From positions 1 to 16,905 of the forward strand of contig JAGUYV010000033.1 of NCBI GenBank assembly GCA_020061125.1: DNA of 16,905 bases, written 5' to 3'. This document shows positions 6,633-14,230 of this stretch, piece after piece. Made by a program: the position numbers and the translations under genes. The stretch is from a bacterium (GTDB taxonomy: Bacteria > UBP15 > UBA6099 > DSWB01). The notes under the pieces were generated by a model, which had not been told where the DNA came from, made no database searches, and saw only the letters and a program-made list of their open reading frames with translations. Positions within the stretch are counted from its first letter, which is position 1. Each line of letters starts with the position of its first letter.

Positions 6633-8354
6633 TCACGATGGAGACGGGCCGTTGCTCCCATTGTCTCCGTTCGCCATCAGCTTGATCAATTCCAGCCGGC
6701 TCTTTGCGAGCAACACGCGCTCCATCATGCCGGGGTCGCGGAATATGCGGGCAATTTCCGGAACAAATTCCAACTGCTCGATGGAATTCTGGCTGGGCAT
6801 GAGAATCAGAAAAATCACATGGGCCGGATTTCCGTCCGGGGAATCGAAATCAATGCCCTGTTTGGAAATGCCGACAACCACGAGAGGTTCCGTGAGACCC
6901 TTGATGTGCGCATGCGGAATGGCCACGCCGTTGCCGATGCCTGTGTTGAGCGCTTTTTCGCGCGCCCACACCGCCCCGTCCGCCATTTGCGCGTCAAACC
7001 CCTTCCTCCGGCTCGCGAACTGGGTGATTTCTTCAATAACTTCCCGATGGGTTCTCGATTTCAGATGCTGCATGAACAGCGCCCTTGAGAGAACCTCTCG
7101 CAAACGCCATGTTTTTTTCCTTTTGTCAAGACAGTATTTCATGGCGGGGCCGCTGATCACGGATGTTGCGATAGCCATGACGACCAGAGCAACGAACAGC
7201 CGGGTGCGGATGATTCCGGCGTTGAGAGCCAAAAGCCCGAGGATTATTTCCATGGCGCCGCGGGAATTCAGGCCCACGCCGATCGCCATGGAATCCCATT
7301 TGGGCATGCCCGACCATCGCGCGCCCAGATATCCCCCGGCCAGCTTGCACCCGCAGGCTATCGCCAGAACCAGAATGACGAGTCCCGCATCGAAGTGCTC
7401 CGCAAAATCCACCTTGAGGCCGATGCTCGCGAAAAACAGCGGCGCGAATATGTAGGAAATGAAATTTTCCAGAATCACCCGCGTGTGTTCGCGCAGGTTG
7501 GTGGAGTCCCCTATGGCCACCCCCACGATGAACGCCCCGAAAATCGCGTGGATTCCTATCCATTCGGTGAACGCCGCGCCCAGCAGGGTGAGAACGATGG
7601 CGAAGCTGATCACGCTGCCCGGCCACTTGGCGTATTTCTGCAAAAACGGAATGGTTTTGTGAATCAGCAACCGTCCAATCGTAAGCACGGCCGCGGCGAA
7701 GGCGAGAGTATTGAACACAATCATGGCAATGCCGTTGCCATGCGTTGGCCCCGAACCCATCATGGAAAGGATGATGGCGAACACAATCCATCCGGCCAAA
7801 TCGCTGAACACGGCGGCGCTGACCACAACCATGCCCAGATCGCTCCGGTACAGGCCAAGATCCATGAGCGTTTTTGCGATGACGGGAAGCGCGGAGATTG
7901 ACAGGGCGATTGCGAAAAACAGCGCGAACACAAGATTGTCCGCCCCCTCGTGACGGCCCAGCGCACGGGGAATAATCATTGCTGCGGCGAATCCCATGAC
8001 AAACGGAATCACCATGCTGCTGCTGCCGATTTTAAATCCCGCGCGGCCCTGCTTCCAGATTGTGGACAAATCCACTTCAATTCCGGCCACCATAAGAAAC
8101 AGAACCACGGACAGCGTGGCAACGGCATCAAGCGCAATCAGATTCGGTCCGTGCAGCGGGAACAGCAGCGCGCCCAGCTCCGGATTGAAATTTCCTAGGA
8201 TCGTCGGCCCCAAAATCACGCCCGCAAGCAATTCCCCGAGCACTGCGGGCTGATGAAAGCGCTGGGCCAGTTCTCCGAGCGTCCGGGCCAGGCCAAGCAT
8301 CAGCCCCAGTGCAAGAAGCATCACCATGACATTGTGCGAAGTCAGATATTCCAT
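6633..8354 (-). CDS. CPA2 (Kef-type) cation/proton antiporter fused to PTS EIIA domain
   Basis: The protein is 573 aa. Residues about 8-405 form a 12-13 helix monovalent cation/proton antiporter of the CPA2 family. Signs are QPAVLGELLAGVILGP (35-50), LFLMVAGIEVDL near 85-96, the SALPVIAK and AVFSDLAGW helices with the ion-binding Asp185, and GLNSRGAMEIILGLLAL (361-377). Residues about 425-560 form a type-2 PTS EIIA domain with the phosphorylation motif NGVAIPHAH (475-483); His481 is the expected phospho-acceptor. Fusion suggests transport controlled by PTS (possibly nitrogen-type PTS) phosphorylation, as seen for K+ systems regulated by EIIA-Ntr; here this is inference. The gene is the first of the - strand set, about 63 nt after a candidate promoter. 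GGCGGA is a weak ribosome-binding site. The ion (Na+ or K+) cannot be told. Confidence 0.92.
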   Translation of the reverse strand: MEYLTSHNVMVMLLALGLMLGLARTLGELAQRFHQPAVLGELLAGVILGPTILGNFNPELGALLFPLHGPNLIALDAVATLSVVLFLMVAGIEVDLSTIWKQGRAGFKIGSSSMVIPFVMGFAAAMIIPRALGRHEGADNLVFALFFAIALSISALPVIAKTLMDLGLYRSDLGMVVVSAAVFSDLAGWIVFAIILSMMGSGPTHGNGIAMIVFNTLAFAAAVLTIGRLLIHKTIPFLQKYAKWPGSVISFAIVLTLLGAAFTEWIGIHAIFGAFIVGVAIGDSTNLREHTRVILENFISYIFAPLFFASIGLKVDFAEHFDAGLVILVLAIACGCKLAGGYLGARWSGMPKWDSMAIGVGLNSRGAMEIILGLLALNAGIIRTRLFVALVVMAIATSVISGPAMKYCLDKRKKTWRLREVLSRALFMQHLKSRTHREVIEEITQFASRRKGFDAQMADGAVWAREKALNTGIGNGVAIPHAHIKGLTEPLVVVGISKQGIDFDSPDGNPAHVIFLILMPSQNSIEQLEFVPEIARIFRDPGMMERVLLAKSRLELIKLMANGDNGSNGPSPS

Positions 8355-8423
8355 GCGTCCGCCAACACTATCCGCTAACTTTCATGACTTTTCAATACGG
8401 CTGATGAAACCCTGCTTGTTTTC

Positions 8424-8432
8424 AGTATAGCA
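8424..8432 (-). promoter_or_regulatory. Extended -10 promoter for the antiporter operon
   Basis: On the - strand the sequence reads TGCTATACT, an extended -10 (TGn followed by a TATAAT-like hexamer). The -35 at 17-nt spacing (GTGAAT) is poor, which is acceptable for extended -10 promoters. Transcription would start near 8417, leaving a leader of about 60 nt. Confidence 0.45.
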
Positions 8433-8486
8433 GATGAATTGCCACGATTCACTGCTTCCCGTCCCGGATTTCGGCATGCGTTCCGC

Positions 8487-8507
8487 ATTGTCTACGAGTT
8501 TGACAAT
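8487..8507. promoter_or_regulatory. Short inverted repeat, possible operator
   Basis: ATTGTC (8487-8492) and GACAAT (8502-8507) form a perfect 6-bp inverted repeat with a 9-nt spacer, between the two divergent promoters. A dimeric regulator could bind here, but a repeat this short may be chance. Confidence 0.2.
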
Positions 8508-8535
8508 ACCTTCAGATTTATTTCCCGCTTCATGT

Positions 8536-8562
8536 TAAGGATGTTCCCAAGGCCGCCGATGA
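8536..8562 (+). promoter_or_regulatory. Sigma-28 (FliA)-like promoter for the flagellin gene
   Basis: TAAGGATG (8536-8543), an 11-nt spacer, then GCCGATGA (8555-8562). The flagellar sigma-28 consensus is TAAAGTTT-N11-GCCGATAA, so the -10 matches 7 of 8, the -35 about 5 of 8, and the spacing is exact. The leader to the ATG would be about 205 nt, which is long, and this lowers confidence. Confidence 0.5.
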
Positions 8563-8599
8563 TGTAAGAGAATGCTTTAAGTTGTTGTTTCAATGTTAA

Positions 8600-8642
8600 C
8601 GCGCTTTTCACACACTCCTTGATTCACAGCACGAAAAGCGCG
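8600..8642 (+). promoter_or_regulatory. Stem-loop in the flagellin mRNA leader
   Basis: CGCGCTTTTC (8600-8609) and GAAAAGCGCG (8633-8642) are perfect 10-bp complements with a 23-nt loop. No T-run follows. The structure lies inside the predicted sigma-28 transcript and may stabilise the mRNA or control translation. Confidence 0.45.
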
Positions 8643-8773
8643 CCGGCAACGATCCGGCCGGAAAGTGACGCAACGCCGACAGCCGCGGCGGGTTCCCCAT
8701 CGCGGCAGGGCAAATTTCCTTCCAGGCTTCAGCCGGGCTATGGCTGAATGGCCTGGCTTGTGTCGTTTCCGGC

Positions 8774-10528
8774 ATGGTCATAAACACGGACATCGCCAGC
8801 ATGACCGGGCGCAACGCGCTGCGCACCGCGGACCTGGATTTCCGCACGCGCATGCAGCGCTTGAGTTCGGGCCTGCGCATCAACCAGGGCGCTGACGACC
8901 CCTCTGGCCTGGCCATCTCCGAAGGCATGCGCGCGCAGATCCGCGGCCTGGACGCAAGCATTCACAATCTTCAGGACACAGTCAATATGCTTCAAACCGT
9001 GGACGGCGCGGCCGCAGAACTCCAGGACATGGTGCAGCGCATGCGCGACTTGAGCGTGCGCGCGGCCAATGAAGCGACCCTCACCGCGCGTGACCGCTCC
9101 AACATCCAGAACGAAATCCAGTCCCTGGCGAGCGCCATGCGACAGGTGGCTTTCGACCTCAAATTCAACGGCAAGGACCTCAACGGAGAACAGAAAATTG
9201 CATTCCAGTCCGAACGCACGGGCGACTCGGAAATTTTCATCATGGACGCCAACGGAAACGCGCCAGCCAACCTCACGAACATGGCCGGCAACCAGAGAAA
9301 CGCGGTCCCCTCACCCGACGGCTCATTCATCGCGTTCGATTCCTTTCAAGCCAACTGGGAGGTCACAGTGATTCCCGCGCAGGGCGGCGCACCCATAAAT
9401 TTGACGAATCATCCGCAGGAAGATATCTGGAAATCCTGGTCCCCGGACGGCGAGCGGCTGCTGTTCAGATCGTTCCGCGACGGCAACTACGAGCTGTACG
9501 CCGTGGAACGCGACGGCTCCAATCTGGTGAACCTTACCAACAACCCCGGCACGGACACCGTTCCCGCAGTGTGGTCTCCGGATGGCACGCGCATCGCTTT
9601 CGTGAGCCAGCGCGACGGCAACCAGGAGTTGTATGTGGTGGACAGCGACGGCGGCAACCTCACGAATCTCACACAGCACCCCGGCGAGGATTTCTGGCCC
9701 GAGTGGTCGCCTGACGGGTCCAAAATCGCGTTCCTTTCCACCCGGTCCGGAAACTACGAGCTTTATGTAATCAACGAGGACGGATCCGGACTTGTGAATG
9801 TGAGCAACTCATTGGCCGCCGACATGCAGCCAGCCTGGTCGCCTGACAGCTCACAACTCGCGTTCGCGTCTCCACGCAGCGGCTTCTGGAATGTCTATGT
9901 GGTCAACGCAGACGGCTCCGGACTCGAAATGGTCACCGACAACACGGGGCTGCTCCTGTATCCCTTCTGGTCTCCGGATGGCAAGAGCATCGGGTATACT
10001 TCCCTGCGCACCGGAGACTGGGAAATCTACTCCATAGACATCGGATCGGGCCAACCCGCGGTAAACCTCACAAATTCCCCGGGATACGATTTCGCGCTGA
10101 CCAACGGCTGGCACCTGGGAACCCTGGAGCTGAATGTGCAGGCGGGTCCGGATTCCTCGCACCACTTTGAACTGGAGTTGCGGCCGTTGTCCCCACGGAG
10201 CCTGGGCGTGGCGGGCCTGCGCGTGGACACAGCCAAACGGGCCGGGCGAGCCATCGAGCTATGCGATCATGCGTTGAACGCGCTCGGAGACTACCGCGCG
10301 GAGATCGGAATCATGAGCCGCCGCGCCGGGCATGTTATTGACGACAACATTGCCGCGCGCATCAACGAAAGCGCCGCGCGCTCGCGCATTGCGGACGCGG
10401 ACATGGCCGCGGAAAGCGCAGCCTATGCGCGCGCTGCGATCGTGCGCCGGTCCGCGGAGGGCATGATTGCCAATGAGCAATCCCTGCGGCGAGCCGCATT
10501 CGATTTGCTGTTTGAATCTCTGAAATAA
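8774..10528 (+). CDS. fliC: Flagellin with inserted TolB/PD40 beta-propeller
   Basis: The protein is 584 aa. Residues 1-138 are the flagellin N-terminal D0/D1 region: MVINTDIASM, RMQRLSSGLRINQGADDPSGLAISE, an MRDLSVRAANE block and FNGKDLNG. Residues 450-584 are the D1/D0 return: TLELNVQAG, then a long helix region with the AARSRIADADMAAESAAY signature and a C-terminal FDLLFESLK. Residues 142-449 hold seven PD40/WD40-like units of 43-45 residues, with IAFxSxRxGxxELYVVDxDG and WSPDG motifs, in place of the variable D2/D3 domains. No frameshift is seen, so this is one translated protein. Flagellin is exported by the flagellar type III system and polymerises into the filament; propellers would decorate its surface. 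Cys497 in D1 is unusual for a flagellin. No clear Shine-Dalgarno is seen; the start is fixed by flagellin homology. No other flagellar gene is in the window. Confidence 0.93.
   Translation: MVINTDIASMTGRNALRTADLDFRTRMQRLSSGLRINQGADDPSGLAISEGMRAQIRGLDASIHNLQDTVNMLQTVDGAAAELQDMVQRMRDLSVRAANEATLTARDRSNIQNEIQSLASAMRQVAFDLKFNGKDLNGEQKIAFQSERTGDSEIFIMDANGNAPANLTNMAGNQRNAVPSPDGSFIAFDSFQANWEVTVIPAQGGAPINLTNHPQEDIWKSWSPDGERLLFRSFRDGNYELYAVERDGSNLVNLTNNPGTDTVPAVWSPDGTRIAFVSQRDGNQELYVVDSDGGNLTNLTQHPGEDFWPEWSPDGSKIAFLSTRSGNYELYVINEDGSGLVNVSNSLAADMQPAWSPDSSQLAFASPRSGFWNVYVVNADGSGLEMVTDNTGLLLYPFWSPDGKSIGYTSLRTGDWEIYSIDIGSGQPAVNLTNSPGYDFALTNGWHLGTLELNVQAGPDSSHHFELELRPLSPRSLGVAGLRVDTAKRAGRAIELCDHALNALGDYRAEIGIMSRRAGHVIDDNIAARINESAARSRIADADMAAESAAYARAAIVRRSAEGMIANEQSLRRAAFDLLFESLK
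9197..10120 (+). repeat. Seven PD40/TolB-type propeller units within the flagellin gene
   Basis: Unit starts, taken at the IAF-like strand, fall at residues 142, 186, 229, 274, 318, 362 and 406. The period is 43-45 residues, about 132 nt. Units 3-6 are the most alike, and unit 2 is the most divergent (ANWEVTVIPAQGG). Six WSPDG/PSPDG-type turns are present; the turn after the last unit is replaced by the flagellin strand TLELNV, which falls in register. Six or seven blades are possible. Confidence 0.85.
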
Positions 10529-10531
10529 TGA

Positions 10532-11971
10532 TTATGGAGCGGTCGAGGCCGCGATCCTCGCGGGCGGGGGCGCACCGCCGCCGCCGGTGTCTGGCTGAAT
10601 GGTGAGGGTGACGGACGCAGTTCCCGCGTTCCCGGCGCTGTCACGGATCCGCGACTGAAGCTGCAACGGCGCGGACGCCTGCAAATCCCACAGGTTTAAA
10701 AGAACATATAAAACGCGGGCCGATCCGTCCGTGGCCAGGCCCACGGGTTCCGCGGCCAGGCTGATCGTGCCCGTAACCGCGGCGCTGGTTGTGCCGAGAA
10801 TGCTTACGGTGTCCGTGTCCTTGTTCAAAATATACAACGCGGACAGTCCCGTGGACTGGGGCGCCGGGCGCAGGGAGAACGGCGCCTGGCTCTGCGGCCC
10901 GAGAGCCACGGTGGCGATGACCGCGCCGGTGCCCGCATTCAGAACCGTGACGGTGTCGTCGTCGAAATCCGCGGCGAACAGTCTGTTGCTCGCTGCGTCG
11001 TATGCCAGGTCCTCGGGGTTCTCGGCAAGTGACGCCAGTTTGGTTTCCGCGCCCCCGCTGATGAGATAAATTCCCCTGGCCGCGCCAAGCCCGCCCGCAT
11101 AATAGACCCGCGCCGTGGCCGCCCCGTCTGATGCGATGACCTGCGGAATGTTGCCCAGGGAAACTGTGGACGCGGAAAGCGTGGCGCAATTGATGACCGA
11201 CATGTTCGTGCTGTTGCTGAATATGGCGTATGCCGTGGATGTCGTCCGGTTCAAGGCCATGCCCCACGGGGTTCCGCTCACGGCCACGGCGCCGGCGTAA
11301 GCTCCCGCGGATGTGTAGGCGTAAATGTTCGCGCTGTTCTCGTACGCCACCAGAATTCTGTTCTGCGACGGGCAGGCCCTGATGATTGCGGGCTTGCCGG
11401 GCAGGGTCACTTCCCTGATGGTTGCGCCTGTGGTGAGGTTAACATAGATGAGCCTGTTGCGCGATGTGGCGGCCACATACAGGATGCCGTTTGTTTCGTC
11501 GGCGTCCACGAGATTGAGGCGGCCCGCGGATCCGCTGGAGACGCCGAATACGGGCACGGTTCCGGCCAGCGCCCCGGTGCTCATGTCGTATTTCGCCAAT
11601 ACGGTCCAGTACAGCGGAGATACGGTTGAGCCTGTGGATGCGGTTGAAGCGCCCGCCGTGAACAGGCTCGACAGGTCAACGGTCTGACCGCGGAATGTAA
11701 ACCAGGAGAAAAAAGAGGATGTGGTGACGCCGCCCGCATCCGAATAAGAAACGGAGAGAGTTTGCGGAAGAATCGCGGGATCGGCCTTGAAAGAGGTCGT
11801 GCCCGAGGGGTTGGGAGATGTGAACTGGATGGATGGGGCGGTTGTGTCGCCGCCGCCTCCGCCACCGCCACCCCCTCCGCCGCCGCATGACGCGGCGCCC
11901 AGGGCACAGCCCAAAAGGCATAGCGTCAACAATATCATTTTTCGCAAGCCACAGGAAAACAGGAAATGCAT
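10532..11971 (-). CDS. YncE-like beta-propeller lipoprotein
   Basis: The protein is 479 aa. The start ATG is preceded by GAGGG at about 6 nt. The N-terminus is a lipoprotein signal: hydrophobic MILLTLCLLGCALG, then AASC with Cys29 as the likely lipidated residue (LLGC at Cys22 is an alternative), then 12 glycines as a flexible tether. An Ig-like stretch (DTTAPSIQFTSPNPSGT...LSVSYSDAGG) follows. From about residue 120 to 420 come repeated propeller-type strands such as LVDADETNGILYVAATS, NRLFAADFDDDTVTVLNAGTGAVIATV and ALYILNKDTDTVSILGTT, as in YncE/lactonase-like seven-bladed propellers. It ends with another Ig-like segment (RDSAGNAGTASVTLTI). It probably binds at the outer membrane or surface; ligand unknown. 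It starts 14 nt after the upstream multidomain gene. Its stop lies 3 nt from the convergent flagellin stop. Confidence 0.85.
   Translation of the reverse strand: MHFLFSCGLRKMILLTLCLLGCALGAASCGGGGGGGGGGGGDTTAPSIQFTSPNPSGTTSFKADPAILPQTLSVSYSDAGGVTTSSFFSWFTFRGQTVDLSSLFTAGASTASTGSTVSPLYWTVLAKYDMSTGALAGTVPVFGVSSGSAGRLNLVDADETNGILYVAATSRNRLIYVNLTTGATIREVTLPGKPAIIRACPSQNRILVAYENSANIYAYTSAGAYAGAVAVSGTPWGMALNRTTSTAYAIFSNSTNMSVINCATLSASTVSLGNIPQVIASDGAATARVYYAGGLGAARGIYLISGGAETKLASLAENPEDLAYDAASNRLFAADFDDDTVTVLNAGTGAVIATVALGPQSQAPFSLRPAPQSTGLSALYILNKDTDTVSILGTTSAAVTGTISLAAEPVGLATDGSARVLYVLLNLWDLQASAPLQLQSRIRDSAGNAGTASVTLTIQPDTGGGGAPPPARIAASTAP
11849..11884 (-). repeat. Poly-glycine trinucleotide tract
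   Basis: Twelve consecutive Gly codons (mixed GGC/GGA/GGT/GGG) directly follow the lipidated Cys of the propeller lipoprotein. The tract is imperfect at the DNA level and length changes in steps of 3 would stay in frame, so it would alter tether length rather than switch expression. Confidence 0.85.
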
Positions 11972-11985
11972 GGGCGCCCTCTTCC

Positions 11986-14223
11986 CTACTGCTCCTCGTC
12001 CGGCGGCAGGGGCGGCGCAACGGGGTTCAGGGTGATTGTGGTGGAATTCGTGGCATTGCCCGAGGTTGCAATTATCGTGGCGGTTCCGGGACTGGTTCCA
12101 GCGATGTAAGTCGCCACAGCGTTTCCGTCCGAGGTAAGCGCCGCGGCGGGGGACATGGTTCCATTATCTGTCTGGAAATTGACCTGCACATTGTCGGCCA
12201 CGATGCTGCCCGCGTTGTCCAGCACCCGAGCGGTCACCTGTGTGGTCTGCGTACCGTCCGCGTCCAGCTCGAATGTGTCCGCTTCCAGTTCAATGAAATA
12301 GGCGGTTCGGGATGCGCGCAGAAATGTGTTCGGGTCAATGACCTCGGAAAATTTCCATTCTCCTTCTTCATACAGGTAGTTGAACACGGCATAATTTGTG
12401 GCGCGCGACACGCCTGTCTTGTCGGTCCAGTTGAATTCCACGGACCCGGTTTTGGCCTGAATGTTCGCGTAGACATCCTGCACCGTGTACTGAATGTTCA
12501 CAGTGCAGCAGCGGAACCGTTCCTCGATGGAGGTTTCCAGTTCGTTGAGATCCCGCAGATCTTCGATGTTGCTGCCGTAATCGTTGGATGTGCTTCGAAT
12601 GAAGGTTGTGCGGTCTTTGTCCAGGAACGCGCGCATCATGGCGTCAAACACTTCCCGGAGCATTTCGTTGTTGGTCTTTGTGCGGTATTGAAAAATGTAA
12701 GCGTCGAACTGTTCCTCGGAGCGATTGCCCATGACATCCGTGGCGCGCGCCCTGACCTTGTAGGTCTCGCCGTCCGACGGGCTGATGTCAAAGGTCCAGT
12801 TTTCGATTCCTGACGCCGGTTCCCAGGATATTCCGTCATCTTTTGACACTTCAACGCTTTGCAGTTCGGACACATCCACATCGGCCTGGAAAGAGCCGAT
12901 GGACTGCTCCTTGTCCTCGTTGTCCCGGGCTACGAATTCGAGCTTGTAAGTCAGGATGTTGCGGCCTGGAGACGCATTGCCAGCGACCCTGATGCGGCCG
13001 GACTGCATGTCCTCGCGCGTAAGCATGCTGTCTTCCTCGAAAGATTGTGCGGCCTGGTCGGCGAGGGTCACATTGTACACCACGGGCGCGTTCGGGAACT
13101 CCTGAACCACGCGGATGCTCACATCGAAACTGGTGATGTTGTCCAGCGGGGTTTCCTCATCGTTGATTTTGAGGACCAGCTTCCATTTGTCGGCGTCCGC
13201 AACAGTTGCACGGCCCGCGACTTTGATGGAATCGTCGGCGATGTTTTTGTGGGTAAGATTCAAAACCTCGCCGATGGATGCGCTGACGCCTCCGATGGTC
13301 ACGGAGGTGAGAACCGGCGCGCCATCGAGCGCGGTCTTGTTGTCCCCGGAACTTACTGAAGTGGAGAAGCTCAAAGTCTTCTGCGCGGGCCCTTCCGCGG
13401 GAGTGAATGTCTGAACGGTTTCGACCTGCTCGGGCTGTTTCTGGCGGTGTTCGCCCCTGGCGATGGCCAGGCCGGCTTCGGATTCCGGGCCGTCCTGCAG
13501 CAGGCCCACGCGGGTCTGGTTCCAGTATTCGTTGAGCGCTTCCAGGGAAACCGCCTGTTGGTCGGTTTTCACGGAAACGCGCGGAGAGTCTTCCGGAACT
13601 TCCTGTTGCGAATACGTGGCGACATCGTCTTCGAACATCTCAAAGGGTTCGCCGGTTTCCCCTGCCGGGCCGAGGTCCATCATGAACGCGGGGGGAATGG
13701 TCAGGGGTTCGGCGGCGCCGTGCGGCAGCACGGTCTGCTCGCCCTCCACGGACGCCACGATGGAATACTTTTCCTCGTCCACCACTATATAGACCGTGCC
13801 CTGCGCCTGCATGCTCTGTCCGGGCAGCATGACAAGGCCCTTGTCACCCTTGAAAAGGGCTTCGCCGAAAAGCAATTCCGGCACCACCGCGGACGCATCG
13901 CCGTCTCCGGCCGAGATACTGTTGAGGCGGAACACGGAAAACGGCTGCATCCAGATCTGGTAATTCGAAAAATGGAAGACCACGGACTCGTCCTTGGCCG
14001 CCAGGATGTCGCCGTAGGTGATTTTGATGTCCTTGTCTTTGGCGTAATCAACGCCCTCGACCTGCTTCTGCCACTCCTGCTTGTCTTTCTCGCGTTTGAA
14101 GATGCCTTTATCCGCAGGGGCGTCCTGCGCGGGCGCGGCGGGTTGCGCCATAGCCGGAACGCACACGGGCGCGAGCGCAAGGCAAATGATAATTACACGG
14201 TAAAAGTTGAGGAGTCTGGTCAT
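11986..14223 (-). CDS. Secreted FecR-like, Ig-like, Big_1 multidomain surface protein
   Basis: The protein is 745 aa from ATG 14223. A Sec signal peptide, MTRLLNFYRVIIICLALAPV to AMA/Q (cleavage near residue 26), decides the start; the longer frame to 14271 would translate the upstream terminator hairpin. Residues about 68-165 resemble a degenerate FecR domain (GDILAAKDESVVFHFS, QAQGTVYIVVDEEKYSIVA). Residues about 300-510 are beta-rich with Ig-like units (YKVRARATDVMGNRSEE). Residues about 515-630 look like an NTF2-like domain, with a helix pair followed by NYAVFNYLYEEGEWKFSEV. Residues about 645-735 form a Big_1-like Ig domain (FELDADGTQTTQVTARVLDN, NGTMSPAAALTSDGNAVATY). It is probably exported and surface- or envelope-associated. 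It precedes the lipoprotein gene by 14 nt. No Shine-Dalgarno is seen before the ATG. Confidence 0.8.
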   Translation of the reverse strand: MTRLLNFYRVIIICLALAPVCVPAMAQPAAPAQDAPADKGIFKREKDKQEWQKQVEGVDYAKDKDIKITYGDILAAKDESVVFHFSNYQIWMQPFSVFRLNSISAGDGDASAVVPELLFGEALFKGDKGLVMLPGQSMQAQGTVYIVVDEEKYSIVASVEGEQTVLPHGAAEPLTIPPAFMMDLGPAGETGEPFEMFEDDVATYSQQEVPEDSPRVSVKTDQQAVSLEALNEYWNQTRVGLLQDGPESEAGLAIARGEHRQKQPEQVETVQTFTPAEGPAQKTLSFSTSVSSGDNKTALDGAPVLTSVTIGGVSASIGEVLNLTHKNIADDSIKVAGRATVADADKWKLVLKINDEETPLDNITSFDVSIRVVQEFPNAPVVYNVTLADQAAQSFEEDSMLTREDMQSGRIRVAGNASPGRNILTYKLEFVARDNEDKEQSIGSFQADVDVSELQSVEVSKDDGISWEPASGIENWTFDISPSDGETYKVRARATDVMGNRSEEQFDAYIFQYRTKTNNEMLREVFDAMMRAFLDKDRTTFIRSTSNDYGSNIEDLRDLNELETSIEERFRCCTVNIQYTVQDVYANIQAKTGSVEFNWTDKTGVSRATNYAVFNYLYEEGEWKFSEVIDPNTFLRASRTAYFIELEADTFELDADGTQTTQVTARVLDNAGSIVADNVQVNFQTDNGTMSPAAALTSDGNAVATYIAGTSPGTATIIATSGNATNSTTITLNPVAPPLPPDEEQ

Positions 14224-14230
14224 AAAGGTG

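Larger units (their letters stand above)
8355..8773. other. Divergent intergenic control region
   Basis: This 419-nt region separates the leftward antiporter operon from the rightward flagellin gene, and I see no gene in it. It holds a leftward extended -10 element, a sigma-28-like rightward promoter, a 6-bp inverted repeat and a 10-bp stem-loop, each listed separately. A short frame starting at 8740 overlaps the flagellin start in another frame and is not convincing. Confidence 0.7.

Noticed and set aside
5321-6685. Long + strand open frame of 454 codons
   Set aside because: It is antisense to the moxR and DUF58 genes, with no recognisable domain and biased His/Gly/Arg composition.
8740-8895. 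Short frame overlapping the flagellin start in another frame
   Set aside because: The product is His/Arg-rich without a known motif and without a ribosome-binding site. It is a shadow of the conserved flagellin N-terminus.
11849-11884. Poly-Gly tract as a phase-variation switch
   Set aside because: The repeat unit is three bases and imperfect, so slippage would not shift the frame.
11833-12813. + strand open frame of 326 codons
   Set aside because: It is antisense to the FecR-like/Big_1 gene and starts in the complement of the poly-Gly tract. No coding signs were seen.
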